Notes under the pieces: model-generated
What the model was told of the DNA's origin: nothing
What the model saw: only the letters and a program-made list of their open reading frames with translations
Databases searched by the model: none
Program-made: the position numbers and the translations under genes
NCBI RefSeq assembly: GCF_900112705.1
Contig: NZ_FOMR01000014.1
Coordinates: 1 to 64,000 of the forward strand
Length of the DNA stretch: 64,000 bases
Direction: 5' to 3'
From: Lentibacillus persicus
GTDB lineage: Bacteria; Bacillota; Bacilli; Bacillales; Amphibacillaceae
Shown here: positions 7,237-15,574 of the stretch, one piece after another
How the letters are laid out: each line of letters begins with the position of its first letter
Numbering within the stretch: the first letter of the stretch is position 1

Positions 7237-8196
7237 ATGAAAGGTTGGCAATTTACTAAAACACACGAACCGCTTAAGCTTGTGGAACAAGAAGATCCTA
7301 AGGCAGCTCCTGGACGTGTTGTAATTGAAACGAGTGCAGTGGGTCTTTGTCACTCTGATGTGGGGACTTTAGAGGATGAAGGTTGGATGGCATTAATGCA
7401 CCCACCAGTTATTATGGGTCATGAAAATGCAGGCACTATTACAGAAGTAGGAGAAGGGGTTACTGAGTTTAAGGCAGGCGATCGTGTTGCTATATGTCCA
7501 ACCGGGCCTTCCGGAACGAATCCAGGATATCATTATGATGGTGGTTTCGGAACAAAAATTCATGCCCCGGCAGAGGATTTAGTTCATGTACCTGATAAAC
7601 TTTCAATGGAAATGGCGGCTTCCGCAACAGACGCGGGAATGACTTCGTACTCGGCTTTATTCAATGTAGGTCAAGCAACACCTGATATGAACGTTGCCTT
7701 AATAGGTATTGGCGGATTAGGTCAGTTTGCATTGCAAGCTGCTGTAGCAAAAGGATTTAAAACGATTTATGCAGCAGATGTGAGCGAGAAAGCGCGTGAA
7801 TTAGCTAAGGAAATCGGTGCAGTGGACGTTGTATCCGATATCAAGGAGTTAGCAGACAAAGATTTAGACTTAATTGTGGATTATGCTGGATTTGGAGATA
7901 CCACTTCAGATGCATTAGAGGTCGTTAAACCAGGCGGGACTGTCGTATTAGTAGGGATGGGGAAATTAGAAACGACCATTAATACGACTTCATTTATCAC
8001 AGGCGCTAAGAAATTATTGGCAAATGTGGGTGGGACACCTAAGGATATTGCTGAAATTTATGAATTAATGGCAGCAGGCAAACTGAATCCAAAATTAACG
8101 AAAATTAAATTTAAAGACATCCCTGAAGGAATTGAAAAATTAAAAGCCGGAGAAGTACAAGGCCGTTTAGTAGCCGTTTATGATGGTGATGAATAA
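7237..8196 (+). CDS. Zinc-type alcohol dehydrogenase lacking the structural-zinc lobe
   Basis: This 319-residue medium-chain dehydrogenase has GLCHSDV (first catalytic-zinc Cys) and GHENAGTI (His-Glu) in the GroES-like domain, then the Rossmann motif IGIGGLGQFALQ. It is shorter than typical 340-350-residue alcohol dehydrogenases: the segment that normally carries four structural-zinc cysteines is replaced by CPTGPSGTNPGYHYDGG, with only one Cys. At the usual third zinc ligand (CAG in relatives) it has DAG. It probably oxidises an alcohol or reduces an aldehyde with NAD(P), but the substrate is unknown. ATG 7237 follows AAAAAAGGTGGT; the GTG at 7228 is the alternative. It is transcribed alone, ending in a strong terminator. 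Confidence 0.82.
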   Translation: MKGWQFTKTHEPLKLVEQEDPKAAPGRVVIETSAVGLCHSDVGTLEDEGWMALMHPPVIMGHENAGTITEVGEGVTEFKAGDRVAICPTGPSGTNPGYHYDGGFGTKIHAPAEDLVHVPDKLSMEMAASATDAGMTSYSALFNVGQATPDMNVALIGIGGLGQFALQAAVAKGFKTIYAADVSEKARELAKEIGAVDVVSDIKELADKDLDLIVDYAGFGDTTSDALEVVKPGGTVVLVGMGKLETTINTTSFITGAKKLLANVGGTPKDIAEIYELMAAGKLNPKLTKIKFKDIPEGIEKLKAGEVQGRLVAVYDGDE

Positions 8197-8223
8197 ATAG
8201 TACACCATACAGTCAAACCAATA

Positions 8224-8270
8224 AAAATAACCACCCATAGGCCTGGCAAGCATCATGGGTAGTTATTTTA
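8224..8270 (+). terminator. Terminator of the alcohol dehydrogenase gene
   Basis: AAAATAACCACCCA at 8224-8237 pairs with TGGGTAGTTATTTT at 8256-8269 (one mismatch) with A/T tracts on both sides, so it could act in both directions. Confidence 0.85.
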
Positions 8271-8316
8271 TAAAAAAACCTGTTATGTGAGTCGCCCCCT
8301 TGGAGGGCTGTTGTAC

Positions 8317-8352
8317 ATGACCGTTAGTGTATCTACACTAGCGGTCATTTTT
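8317..8352 (+). terminator. Hairpin with T-tail between adh and the small minus-strand gene
   Basis: ATGACCGTTAGTGTA and TACACTAGCGGTCAT form a stem of up to 15 bp with one G-T pair, followed by TTTTT on the plus strand. It begins four bases beyond the stop codon of the convergent small gene at 8356-8478 and probably separates the two transcripts. Confidence 0.75.
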
Positions 8353-8355
8353 AGT

Positions 8356-8478
8356 TTAAGCTTGCTTGGCATAACGTTCATCTATTTTTTGCTCAATCTT
8401 TTTCAATGCTTCTTCGTCATTGAGCAAATCCTCTTTAATTTCGTCTGTCAATTCTTCAAGTCGAGTTTGGTAACGCAT
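8356..8478 (-). CDS. Small 40-residue protein, FbpB-like
   Basis: On the minus strand ATG at 8478 follows AAAGGAAGTG at good spacing and opens a 40-codon frame ending at TAA 8356. The product is highly charged and predicted helical: MRYQTRLEELTDEIKEDL near the start and KKIEQKIDERYAKQA at the end. The pattern of ELLxDxExLxKIExKIExR resembles the FbpB family of small Fur-regulated proteins in Bacillus, but this one is acidic overall and I see no clear Fur box. A TATAAT-like element lies about 50 bases upstream at 8520-8530. Good SD, codon structure and terminator placement support a real gene. Its function is unknown. Confidence 0.6.
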   Translation of the reverse strand: MRYQTRLEELTDEIKEDLLNDEEALKKIEQKIDERYAKQA

Positions 8479-8633
8479 ATATCTCACTTCCTTTGTCATA
8501 CTATTTCAAATCATGATTCTATTATAATATAAGAAATGCTTCAATTAAAACTTAATTATGACAAATATGTGAAAATTACACCGCAATTCGACAAATTTTG
8601 AGAGGTTTGCGCCATTCTTTAGCGATAGTATGA

Positions 8634-8668
8634 CAAAAAAGGGATAACCACCAAAAATGGCAGTTATC
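8634..8668 (-). terminator. Terminator-like hairpin facing the minus strand
   Basis: GATAACCACCA and TGGCAGTTATC pair (9 of 11) and, read on the minus strand, are followed by CCCTTTTTT. No minus-strand gene lies just upstream, so it may end an antisense or small RNA starting within the GltS-like gene, or be part of that gene's leader. The rest of 8480-8770 is AT-rich promoter-like sequence without a gene. Confidence 0.4.
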
Positions 8669-8772
8669 GCTATAAACATAAATAGGAAAAAATATTCCTT
8701 TTTATAAAAAAAGGTTTAAATATTCCGTTATTGATTATATAGTGTGATTAAAATTATGAAAGGGGTTGCATA

Positions 8773-10122
8773 ATGGAATTTAGTGCTTGGAACCTTTTGA
8801 CAGATGTCGGGCTTATATCATTTTTGATGTTGGTGGGAACGGTTCTACGGGCCAAAGTAAGCTTATTGCAGCGTTCGTTTATGCCGGCAAGTATAATTGC
8901 AGGGATATTAGGACTGATTTTTGGTCCAAATGGATTAAACCTTATACCATTTTCAGGTTTCATAGGTGATTATCCTGGGGTGCTGATTGCCGTTGTGTTT
9001 GCAGCGCTACCTTTATCCACTCCCAAATTTAAATGGTCAGAAGTAGCTGGAAAAGTAGGAACGTTATGGTCTTATTCTCAGATAATAATGCTTCTTATGT
9101 GGGGAGTTGGCTTACTGTTTGCACTTGTGTTGCTTGTTCCATTATTTGATGTACACAACGGATTTGGCCTGATACTGGCAGCTGGTTTCGTGGGGGGCCA
9201 TGGTACGGCAGCAGCCTTGGGTGATGCTTTCGCACAGCAGGGGTGGGGTGAAGCGACGTCTTTAGCCATGACCTCTGCGACAATTGGAGCGATATTAGCA
9301 ATTATTGTAGGATTACTATTAATCCGATCCAGCGCAAATAAAGGTCATGCCAACTATATCAGTCGTTTTGATGAGCTACCTGAAGAGTTAAAGACAGGCC
9401 TTCTCCCGCGAAGCAAACAAAGTTCTATGGGAGATGAAACAGTATCAAGTATTTCAATTGATCCGATGATTTTTCATGTGGCATTAGTCGTTTTAGCAAC
9501 AACCATTGGGTATTATTTGAGCCAATTTGGTGAATCGCTTTATGCAAATTTGTCCATTCCTGCATTTTCCCTTTCTTTCTTAATGGGACTGATTTTAAGA
9601 TATTTGATGCAGAAGGCAAATGCGGATGATTATATTGATAAAAGCATCATGTCCAAAATAGGCGGAAGTGCTACAGATATTCTTGTTGCATTCGGTATTG
9701 CATCGATCAATTTAACTATTGTAGCTCAAAACATTGTGCCTTTTTCAATACTCATTGTTTTTGGGATTCTATTTTCCTATTTCTTCTATCGTTTTGTATC
9801 ACAATTATATTTTCATGAAAATTGGTTTGAAAAAGGCATTTTTACATTTGGCTGGATAACGGGCGCTGTTGCAATGGGGATAGCTTTGCTTCGAATAGTC
9901 GACCCAAGACTGGAAAGCAATACATTGGATGAATTTGGTCTCGCATATATCCCCATTGCACCAGTTGAAATAGCCGTCATTACCTTCTCACCGCTATTTA
10001 TCTTAAATGGTCTGCATTGGTGGTTCACAATAATTACGATAGGAACATGTGCGATTATATTCACTTTTTCCTACTATAAAAAATGGGTAAAATTTAAATT
10101 TAAATATAAGGAGAATGCTTAA
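8773..10122 (+). CDS. Sodium/glutamate symporter-like protein (GltS/ESS family)
   Basis: This 449-residue protein with 11-12 hydrophobic segments has two half-repeats, each with a glycine-rich re-entrant loop typical of GltS; the first contains AAGFVGGHGTAAALGDAF. A hydrophilic central loop (about residues 195-230, SRFDELPEELKTG) separates the halves. It would import an amino acid or related carboxylate with Na+. The stop codon overlaps the next gene's start codon (TAATG), so import and metabolism of the same compound are probably linked. AAAGGGGTTG precedes the ATG. The base composition is more AT-rich than the surrounding genes, consistent with later acquisition. Confidence 0.8.
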   Translation: MEFSAWNLLTDVGLISFLMLVGTVLRAKVSLLQRSFMPASIIAGILGLIFGPNGLNLIPFSGFIGDYPGVLIAVVFAALPLSTPKFKWSEVAGKVGTLWSYSQIIMLLMWGVGLLFALVLLVPLFDVHNGFGLILAAGFVGGHGTAAALGDAFAQQGWGEATSLAMTSATIGAILAIIVGLLLIRSSANKGHANYISRFDELPEELKTGLLPRSKQSSMGDETVSSISIDPMIFHVALVVLATTIGYYLSQFGESLYANLSIPAFSLSFLMGLILRYLMQKANADDYIDKSIMSKIGGSATDILVAFGIASINLTIVAQNIVPFSILIVFGILFSYFFYRFVSQLYFHENWFEKGIFTFGWITGAVAMGIALLRIVDPRLESNTLDEFGLAYIPIAPVEIAVITFSPLFILNGLHWWFTIITIGTCAIIFTFSYYKKWVKFKFKYKENA

Positions 10123-11246
10123 TGTCTGAAAAAGTTGAATTACTATATCTTAAGGAAGAAGAAGTTATCGAAGCCGGTGTGCTGAATATGGAGATGTGCA
10201 TCACAACGATTGAAGAGATGTTCAGACTCATTGGAAAAGGTGACTATATTATGGGCGGCCCAAATAGGAACGATCATGGGCTCATGCTATGGTTCAATGA
10301 AGAAGAGCCATTTGAAAACATGCCTAAAGCGGGACCGGATAGAAGGTTCATGTCCTTGATTTCCTACCTGGGGGGAGATTTCAATGTCATTGGCAACAAA
10401 TGGTATGGCTCAAACATTGAAAATCTAAATAAAGGATTGCCCCGATCTATCCACACGTTCACGTTAAATGACAAGGAAACAGGCGCACCGCTTGCTATTA
10501 TGGCAGGAAATCTAGTGAGTTCAGCCAGGACCGGTGCAGTGCCTGGCGTGTTTTCAAAACATCTTGCCAAAAAAGAAGCTAAAGTTTTGGGTGCTGTTGG
10601 CGGGGGAGCCATCAACCAATCCTGCATTGATGCTATTACGACTTCATTAAATAATCTTGAGAAGGTCGTTCTCTTCGATATTAATGTTGAAAAGGGAAAA
10701 CAGATTGCTCAAAAATTGGAAGGTGAGGTTAATTTGCCGGTAGAAGTGGTTGATAATATCGATGCATGTGTTGAGCAGTCTGATATCGTGACGGTTGCCA
10801 CTTCAGGTAAGACCAAACCGGAAATAAAAGAAGAGAGTATTAAACCGGGCGCCTTGATTATTCTCACGGGTGCAGCCAGTTTTTCTGATGCGACCTACCA
10901 GAAGCATCGTGTTGTTGCCGATCTATGGTCGATGCATGAGAAATGGCTGGAAGATGGGCTGAATCACCCTGAAGGCATTTCAAGCATTACCAGTTGGACT
11001 ATGTCGGGTGAATTACTTGAGAAGGTTCATAACGGTGAATACGACAGCAGCAAAATTGATGATATTGGTGACATTATCGCAGGAGAAAAACCAGGCCGAC
11101 AATCTGAAGATGATGTCATCATTTGCATGACAGGAGGGCTTCCGACAGAAGATGTAGCTTGGGGCTACAAAGTTTATCAAAACGCACTAAAAAATAATAT
11201 TGGTACAAAGCTTCCGTTGTGGGAAAGCTCTTATTTGATGAAATAA
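10122..11246 (+). CDS. Ornithine cyclodeaminase/mu-crystallin family protein, tyramine-oxidase-subunit-B-like
   Basis: This 374-residue NAD(P)-binding protein belongs to the OCD/mu-crystallin family. GNLVSSARTGAVPGVFSKHLA is the family core, and GAVGGGAINQSCIDA replaces the usual Rossmann GxGxxG. The N-terminal KWYGSNIENLNKGLPRSI strongly resembles proteins annotated as tyramine oxidase subunit B. Relatives act on cyclic imines or amino acids as dehydrogenases or cyclodeaminases. The product here is unproven. Its start overlaps the stop codon of the GltS-like transporter by one base and AAGGAGAATG lies in the end of that gene, so the two are translationally coupled. No amine oxidase gene is adjacent. 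Confidence 0.75.
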   Translation: MSEKVELLYLKEEEVIEAGVLNMEMCITTIEEMFRLIGKGDYIMGGPNRNDHGLMLWFNEEEPFENMPKAGPDRRFMSLISYLGGDFNVIGNKWYGSNIENLNKGLPRSIHTFTLNDKETGAPLAIMAGNLVSSARTGAVPGVFSKHLAKKEAKVLGAVGGGAINQSCIDAITTSLNNLEKVVLFDINVEKGKQIAQKLEGEVNLPVEVVDNIDACVEQSDIVTVATSGKTKPEIKEESIKPGALIILTGAASFSDATYQKHRVVADLWSMHEKWLEDGLNHPEGISSITSWTMSGELLEKVHNGEYDSSKIDDIGDIIAGEKPGRQSEDDVIICMTGGLPTEDVAWGYKVYQNALKNNIGTKLPLWESSYLMK

Positions 11247-11467
11247 GACTACTATTGTCGCTTTGTTTCTTTTTTGTTGAACAGTCTGTTTTAGTAGAGA
11301 ATTCTATGCCCTGTTGTGCCCGGAAAGTTGTATGTATTCCTCTGTTTTCAAAAAAAATGCCCCTTTCCAAAGCGATATGAATCATGTAAACTATTTGAAA
11401 ATGATTGTTCAAGTCTTATCAGAAGTCAGAGGCGGCATGATTTTTTAAGTCACCAGGAGGGATACAT

Positions 11468-12718
11468 ATGGCTGAAGCAGTGAAAACCGCTATGATTGCA
11501 GGTGGAGGAATCGGCGGCCTTGTTACAGCACTCAAACTCCACGAAACAGGTGTGAAAGTTCGTGTGTTTGAACGCGTGGAAAACATTCGTGAGCTGGGCG
11601 TGGGTATTAATCTTCTGCCGCATGCGGTTCGGATTTTAACGGAATTGGGTCTTGCTGAAAAGCTGGAAGAGACAGGTCTTCCGACAGCAGAGCTCAGTTA
11701 TTTTAACAAATACGGCCAGCAAATTTGGCAGGAGCCACGCGGGCTTCATGCAGGGTATCGCTGGCCGCAATATTCGATTCATCGCGGCCGATTGCAAATG
11801 CTTCTGTTAGATGCAGCCAAAGCACGGTTGGGCGAGGAAGCCGTACTGACTGGGCACCAATTAGATTCCTTTGAGCAAACGGATACCGGTGTTAAGGCTT
11901 ATTTCATGAATAAAAAAACAGGCGAGTCGCTTGGGGCTCATCAGGCGGATATCATGATCGCCGCCGACGGCATTCATTCAACTGTGCGCAAACACTTTTA
12001 TCCAAATGAAGGCGACCCGGTGTTCAGCGGACGAATGCTTTGGCGCGGGTTAACCGAAGCGCCTGCCTTTTTAACCGGAAAATCGATGATTATGGCCGGC
12101 TATCAGGACCAGAAATTCGTTGCCTATCCGGTTGATCCGAAATATACGGATGGGCGTTCACTGGTCAATTGGATTGCCGAACGATCGGTGGAAGAGGAAG
12201 TCCCGTCGCGTGCGGATTGGAATCAGAAAATTGATAAACAAAAATTTGCGCCTTACTTTGCCAATTGGGATTTTGGCTGGCTGCATGTTCCTGAGCTTAT
12301 CGAAACAACGGATGCTGTCTATGAATTTCCGATGGTCGACAGAGATCCGGTCGACCAGTGGACATTCGGGAACGTAACGTTGCTTGGTGATGCGGCACAC
12401 CCGATGTATCCGATCGGCTCGAATGGCGCATCACAGGCTATATTGGACGCGGATGCACTGGGGCGTGCTATAGCGGAGCATGACAGCGGAAAGCCTGCTC
12501 TAAAAGCGTATGAAGCAGAACGTTTGGAGCCGACAGCCACTATTGTCAAAAGCAACCGCAAGAACGGGCCTGAACATGTTATGCAGATTGTGGAAGAACG
12601 GGCGCCGCAAGGGTTTGAAGCGTTATATGATGTGATATCCAAAGGAGAACTCGAATCGATCACCGGCAGCTACAAGAAAATTGCCGGATTCGACCGTGAG
12701 GAACTCAATTTGAAATAA
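11468..12718 (+). CDS. FAD-dependent aromatic-ring monooxygenase family protein
   Basis: This 416-residue class A flavoprotein monooxygenase is of the salicylate/3-hydroxybenzoate hydroxylase type. IAGGGIGGLVTALKL at the N-terminus is the ADP-binding GxGxxG. ADGIHSTVR is the DG motif for NAD(P)H, and LLGDAAHPMYPIGSNGASQA is the second FAD motif. It probably hydroxylates an aromatic or heterocyclic acid. CCAGGAGGGAT precedes the ATG. It stands about 220 bases after the OCD-family gene, a gap in which I see no gene, and ends in its own terminator, so it is likely transcribed separately. A ring-cleavage operon begins at 60829 but is far away. Confidence 0.85.
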   Translation: MAEAVKTAMIAGGGIGGLVTALKLHETGVKVRVFERVENIRELGVGINLLPHAVRILTELGLAEKLEETGLPTAELSYFNKYGQQIWQEPRGLHAGYRWPQYSIHRGRLQMLLLDAAKARLGEEAVLTGHQLDSFEQTDTGVKAYFMNKKTGESLGAHQADIMIAADGIHSTVRKHFYPNEGDPVFSGRMLWRGLTEAPAFLTGKSMIMAGYQDQKFVAYPVDPKYTDGRSLVNWIAERSVEEEVPSRADWNQKIDKQKFAPYFANWDFGWLHVPELIETTDAVYEFPMVDRDPVDQWTFGNVTLLGDAAHPMYPIGSNGASQAILDADALGRAIAEHDSGKPALKAYEAERLEPTATIVKSNRKNGPEHVMQIVEERAPQGFEALYDVISKGELESITGSYKKIAGFDREELNLK

Positions 12719-12725
12719 GTGTTAG

Positions 12726-12758
12726 CTGCCGGTTCAATGAGCTGGCGGCTTTTTTTGT
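12726..12758 (+). terminator. Terminator of the monooxygenase gene
   Basis: AGCTGCCGG at 12726-12734 pairs with CTGGCGGCT at 12744-12752 (7 of 9), followed by seven T. Confidence 0.8.
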
Positions 12759-12863
12759 GTAACATTTCGAGGTATTTTTCTAAATCACCTATGTGAAATA
12801 TAGGAAAATTTAAGATAAATTATCAGTAAATAAAATATTTTGGAAATTTTTGTGTGAAAACGC

Positions 12864-12909
12864 TTTACAAAATAGGTCTTTAGCACTAATATAATAATAA
12901 CTATTAGTG
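12864..12909 (+). promoter_or_regulatory. Promoter with inverted-repeat operator and cre-like box
   Basis: TTTACA at 12864-12869 is 17 bases from TAATAT at 12887-12892. CACTAAT (12884-12890) and ATTAGTG (12903-12909) form an inverted repeat straddling the -10 region. The -35 overlaps TGAAAACGCTTTACA, which resembles a CcpA cre box with one extra base. The promoter points to the short sigma-factor remnant at 13005. Confidence 0.5.
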
Positions 12910-13004
12910 TTACATTATTACTTTCCAAAGGTGGTTTGTGCCGCTAAGTCAGAATCCGTCACGATAGTTACAAAGCCGGCTTTAAAGTCGAGAGGGGATG
13001 AGGA

Positions 13005-13220
13005 ATGATTAAAAACAGAATAGCATTTGATGAGGTTTTTAGGCAAAATGAGCGGCGGTATCAATACTATAAGCGATATTGGAGAACGGAGTTGCATTGC
13101 GGATTTTTCAATGAAAGGCTTGTAGTTATTTGGTCGCCATACCGAAAATGGCAATCCGACGCAGGTGTTCTGGCGACATATTTCAATTATGTTATACGCA
13201 ATCGCATGATGGATGCGTAA
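13005..13220 (+). pseudogene. Remnant of a sigma-70-family factor (region 2 only)
   Basis: A 71-codon frame preceded by GAGGGGATGAGGA reads IAFDEVFRQNERRYQYY, later GVLATYFNYVIRNRMMDA, then stops. FNYVIRNRMMD resembles the end of region 2 of small Bacillaceae sigma-70-like factors (xxTYFNYTIRNRxID). The DNA-binding region 4 is absent and the middle looks degraded. The intact SD and promoter suggest a recently lost gene, though a short functional peptide cannot be excluded. Downstream to 13578 I find hairpins but no gene. Confidence 0.5.
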
Positions 13221-13318
13221 ATGGAATCGATTAAAACGAATGGAACAAGAAGCTGGCAGTCGTATGGCAGGGATACATATTGATTGTTTGATAGAATAGC
13301 TAGTGTCTACAAAAACAA

Positions 13319-13345
13319 CGCACTAAAATAAAGTGTTTTAGTGCG
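13319..13345. repeat. Perfect hairpin CGCACTAAAA/TTTTAGTGCG
   Basis: A 10-bp perfect stem with a 7-base loop is followed by a second palindrome, GTGCGC/GCGCAC (13341-13354), and GTTTTA. It may be the terminator of the sigma remnant transcript. Confidence 0.6.
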
Positions 13346-13375
13346 CTGGCGCACGTTTTAATTTCACACCGGGAG

Positions 13376-13404
13376 GGGGACAGGATGTCAGACACCTTGT
13401 CCCC
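13376..13404. repeat. Dispersed hairpin, GGGGACA..TGTC-A-GACA..TGTCCCC
   Basis: Two 14-base arms (13376-13389 and 13391-13404) with two mismatches surround a single A. It is a member of the family also found at 15499, 16456 and 56255, here about 170 bases before the FUSC gene. Confidence 0.75.
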
Positions 13405-13578
13405 TTATGACATATTTCCCTATATTATTACCTGGGCAATATAAATGTGAAAAGTTGTCGAAAGGTGTGGGGCTGCATTCATACCTATAGGATGTACGGC
13501 GATGAGCTCTAACACGCTTCTTCCTTAATTTATGTTAAAATAAAATCGTATAGAGCATCACAGAAAGAAGCGTTAATC

Positions 13579-15498
13579 ATGACAACACATAATTCCAGCA
13601 AATCACCTTCACTTATTAGACAGGCATTAAAAGTAAACCGAAACCCATTTCCATGGCTCAAGGCGTTCCGGGCAGGTCTGGCAGCTGGCTTGCCGGTATT
13701 TATCGGATTATTGTTCGGAAATTTGCAGTACGGTCTGACCGCGGCTTTGGGCGGGTTTACATACTTGTATGTTTTCAATGTTCCCTATGCACAGCGGGCT
13801 AAGAAAATATTTTTCGTGGTATTAGCGATGACATTGATTGCTGCAATAGGCACGCTTGCTGCCCCTTACCCGTTGATGGTCGCCGTATTGATGGGAATTA
13901 TTGGGGGCACAGCGGTCTTTATATTCGGGGCATTAAAAATATCCGGACCAAATGCTATCTTTTTTGTTCTTGTCTTTGCCATGATTACAGGGATGCCGGT
14001 CGATCAAGATGCGTTTCTTATCAGGGCAGGTCTCGTTTTTTCTGGCGGTGCGCTTTCCTGGATAATTGCCATGATCGATTGGTTCGTTAATCCGCATGGT
14101 CCTGAAACGGGGGTCGTCAAACGCGTCTATCTTGGGTTGGCATCACTATTGGACGCGGTTGGAACAGCGCATTTCAATGAAGAAAAACACCGTGTTATGT
14201 CAGTGCTGAAAGAGGCGGAAGACACCCTGGCTGCCGGCTATATCCCGTGGCGAACAACCGATTTATTTAACCGGCTGTACATTTTGACCGATCATGCCAA
14301 CGTCATATTCACTTATATCGTTAACCATTTTGCGAACAGGGAAACCGCACTGCCGGGGGAATTAGCTGAATCTTTACGTATATTGGCCGAATCAATCGAA
14401 ACGAAACCCAAACATGGTCGCGCCGCCCCGAAAGTTAACCGTCAAGACAGTGATGATGAAGCCGTTGCCACGCTTTACAGCAAGATTTTTGATGCAGATG
14501 CCATCTTTAACGAGCCATCTTCGAAAATCAATCAGGTTATTCGAATTTCTAAATCATCGCTTCGGACCATTTTCTTCGGCGCTTTTGATAAGAATTCCAT
14601 TGTTTTTCTGTCATCCGTACGGTTTGCCGCGCTTACCATTGTGGCTGCGATTATCGCATTTGAGTTAGATTTGGCGCGGTCTTATTGGGTGCCGCTATCA
14701 TGTGTGGCGGTTATGTCAGGATCCACGATTTTGGCGACGTACCATCGTGCCATTCAGCGTTCGATTGGTACCATAGTAGGCATTTTGATTGCGAGTGTTA
14801 TCCTTGCTGCACAGCCGTCCGGATTTATGATTGCGTTATTTATTTTTCTTTTAACGGGCATTACCGAACTTTTCATTGTGAAAAATTATGGTTTGGCCGC
14901 ATTGTTTTTTACGCCAAACGCACTTCTGATGGCCGAAAGCACAACACAGCAGGCTTTCAGTTTCTCATACTTTGCATCGGCAAGGTTAATCGATATTCTG
15001 ATCGGCAGTGCCATTGGTCTGATTGGTGTATGGATGGTGGGAAGAAAATCAGCCTCCAGCCGCCTGCCGCATCTAATTGCCAAAACCATCCGGAGCCAGT
15101 CGCAATTTCTAATGGTTCTTTTTTCTGATCAGGGCGAAGGTTTCGATGCCACCAAAAGCAGAGAAAAGCTGAAGATGCGTACAAATATGGTTAATTTAAA
15201 AACAGTATATAATACCGCGTCAGGCGAGGTACCGGTTGATCAAAGAGCATTGGACTATTACTGGCCGATTGTATTTACGGTTGAACAATTGGGGTACTTG
15301 CTCGAAAGCTGTTCGAAGGATTATGGTAGTCCAAATCTCTCAGATGACAAATTGTCGCAGCTATTGTTTGCATTCGAGAAAATGGCCAACGCAATTAATC
15401 GAAAACGGGCGTCAGAACCTCAGGAATTACCTGAAATCGAAGGGCACCCAGGCATCCATAACGAAATTAAATCCCTGCAAAAACAACTCAGCCGATAG
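13579..15498 (+). CDS. FUSC-family membrane protein, putative aromatic acid exporter
   Basis: This 639-residue protein has two bundles of about six hydrophobic segments (residues 25-165 and 335-490), each followed by a soluble helical region, the layout of fusaric-acid-resistance/AaeB-type exporters. The motif RSYWVPLSCVAVMSGST in the second bundle, followed by HRAIQRSIGTIVGILIA, is the typical FUSC_2 signature. The family is thought to export aromatic acids or toxic compounds; the substrate here is unknown. The SD is modest (AGAAAGAAG before ATG 13579). A dispersed hairpin overlaps the region directly after the stop codon. Confidence 0.83.
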   Translation: MTTHNSSKSPSLIRQALKVNRNPFPWLKAFRAGLAAGLPVFIGLLFGNLQYGLTAALGGFTYLYVFNVPYAQRAKKIFFVVLAMTLIAAIGTLAAPYPLMVAVLMGIIGGTAVFIFGALKISGPNAIFFVLVFAMITGMPVDQDAFLIRAGLVFSGGALSWIIAMIDWFVNPHGPETGVVKRVYLGLASLLDAVGTAHFNEEKHRVMSVLKEAEDTLAAGYIPWRTTDLFNRLYILTDHANVIFTYIVNHFANRETALPGELAESLRILAESIETKPKHGRAAPKVNRQDSDDEAVATLYSKIFDADAIFNEPSSKINQVIRISKSSLRTIFFGAFDKNSIVFLSSVRFAALTIVAAIIAFELDLARSYWVPLSCVAVMSGSTILATYHRAIQRSIGTIVGILIASVILAAQPSGFMIALFIFLLTGITELFIVKNYGLAALFFTPNALLMAESTTQQAFSFSYFASARLIDILIGSAIGLIGVWMVGRKSASSRLPHLIAKTIRSQSQFLMVLFSDQGEGFDATKSREKLKMRTNMVNLKTVYNTASGEVPVDQRALDYYWPIVFTVEQLGYLLESCSKDYGSPNLSDDKLSQLLFAFEKMANAINRKRASEPQELPEIEGHPGIHNEIKSLQKQLSR

Positions 15499-15527
15499 GG
15501 TGACAAGGTGTCAGACACTTTGTCACC
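15499..15527. repeat. Dispersed hairpin directly after the FUSC stop codon
   Basis: GGTGACAAGGTGTC and GACACTTTGTCACC form a 14-bp stem (one mismatch) around a single A, starting one base after the stop codon. It probably acts as a 3' mRNA end structure. Confidence 0.75.
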
Positions 15528-15574
15528 ATGCTATAATAAAGAGCATCAATGAATGTAAGAGGGGGTACATAAAA

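Noticed and set aside
8287-8532. Hydrophobic plus-strand ORF of 81 codons
   Set aside because: It is the complement of the well-supported 40-residue minus-strand gene and of two hairpins.
15236-15574. Longer N-terminal extension of purU
   Set aside because: It overlaps the FUSC gene, has no SD, and PurU homologues start at the ACT domain.
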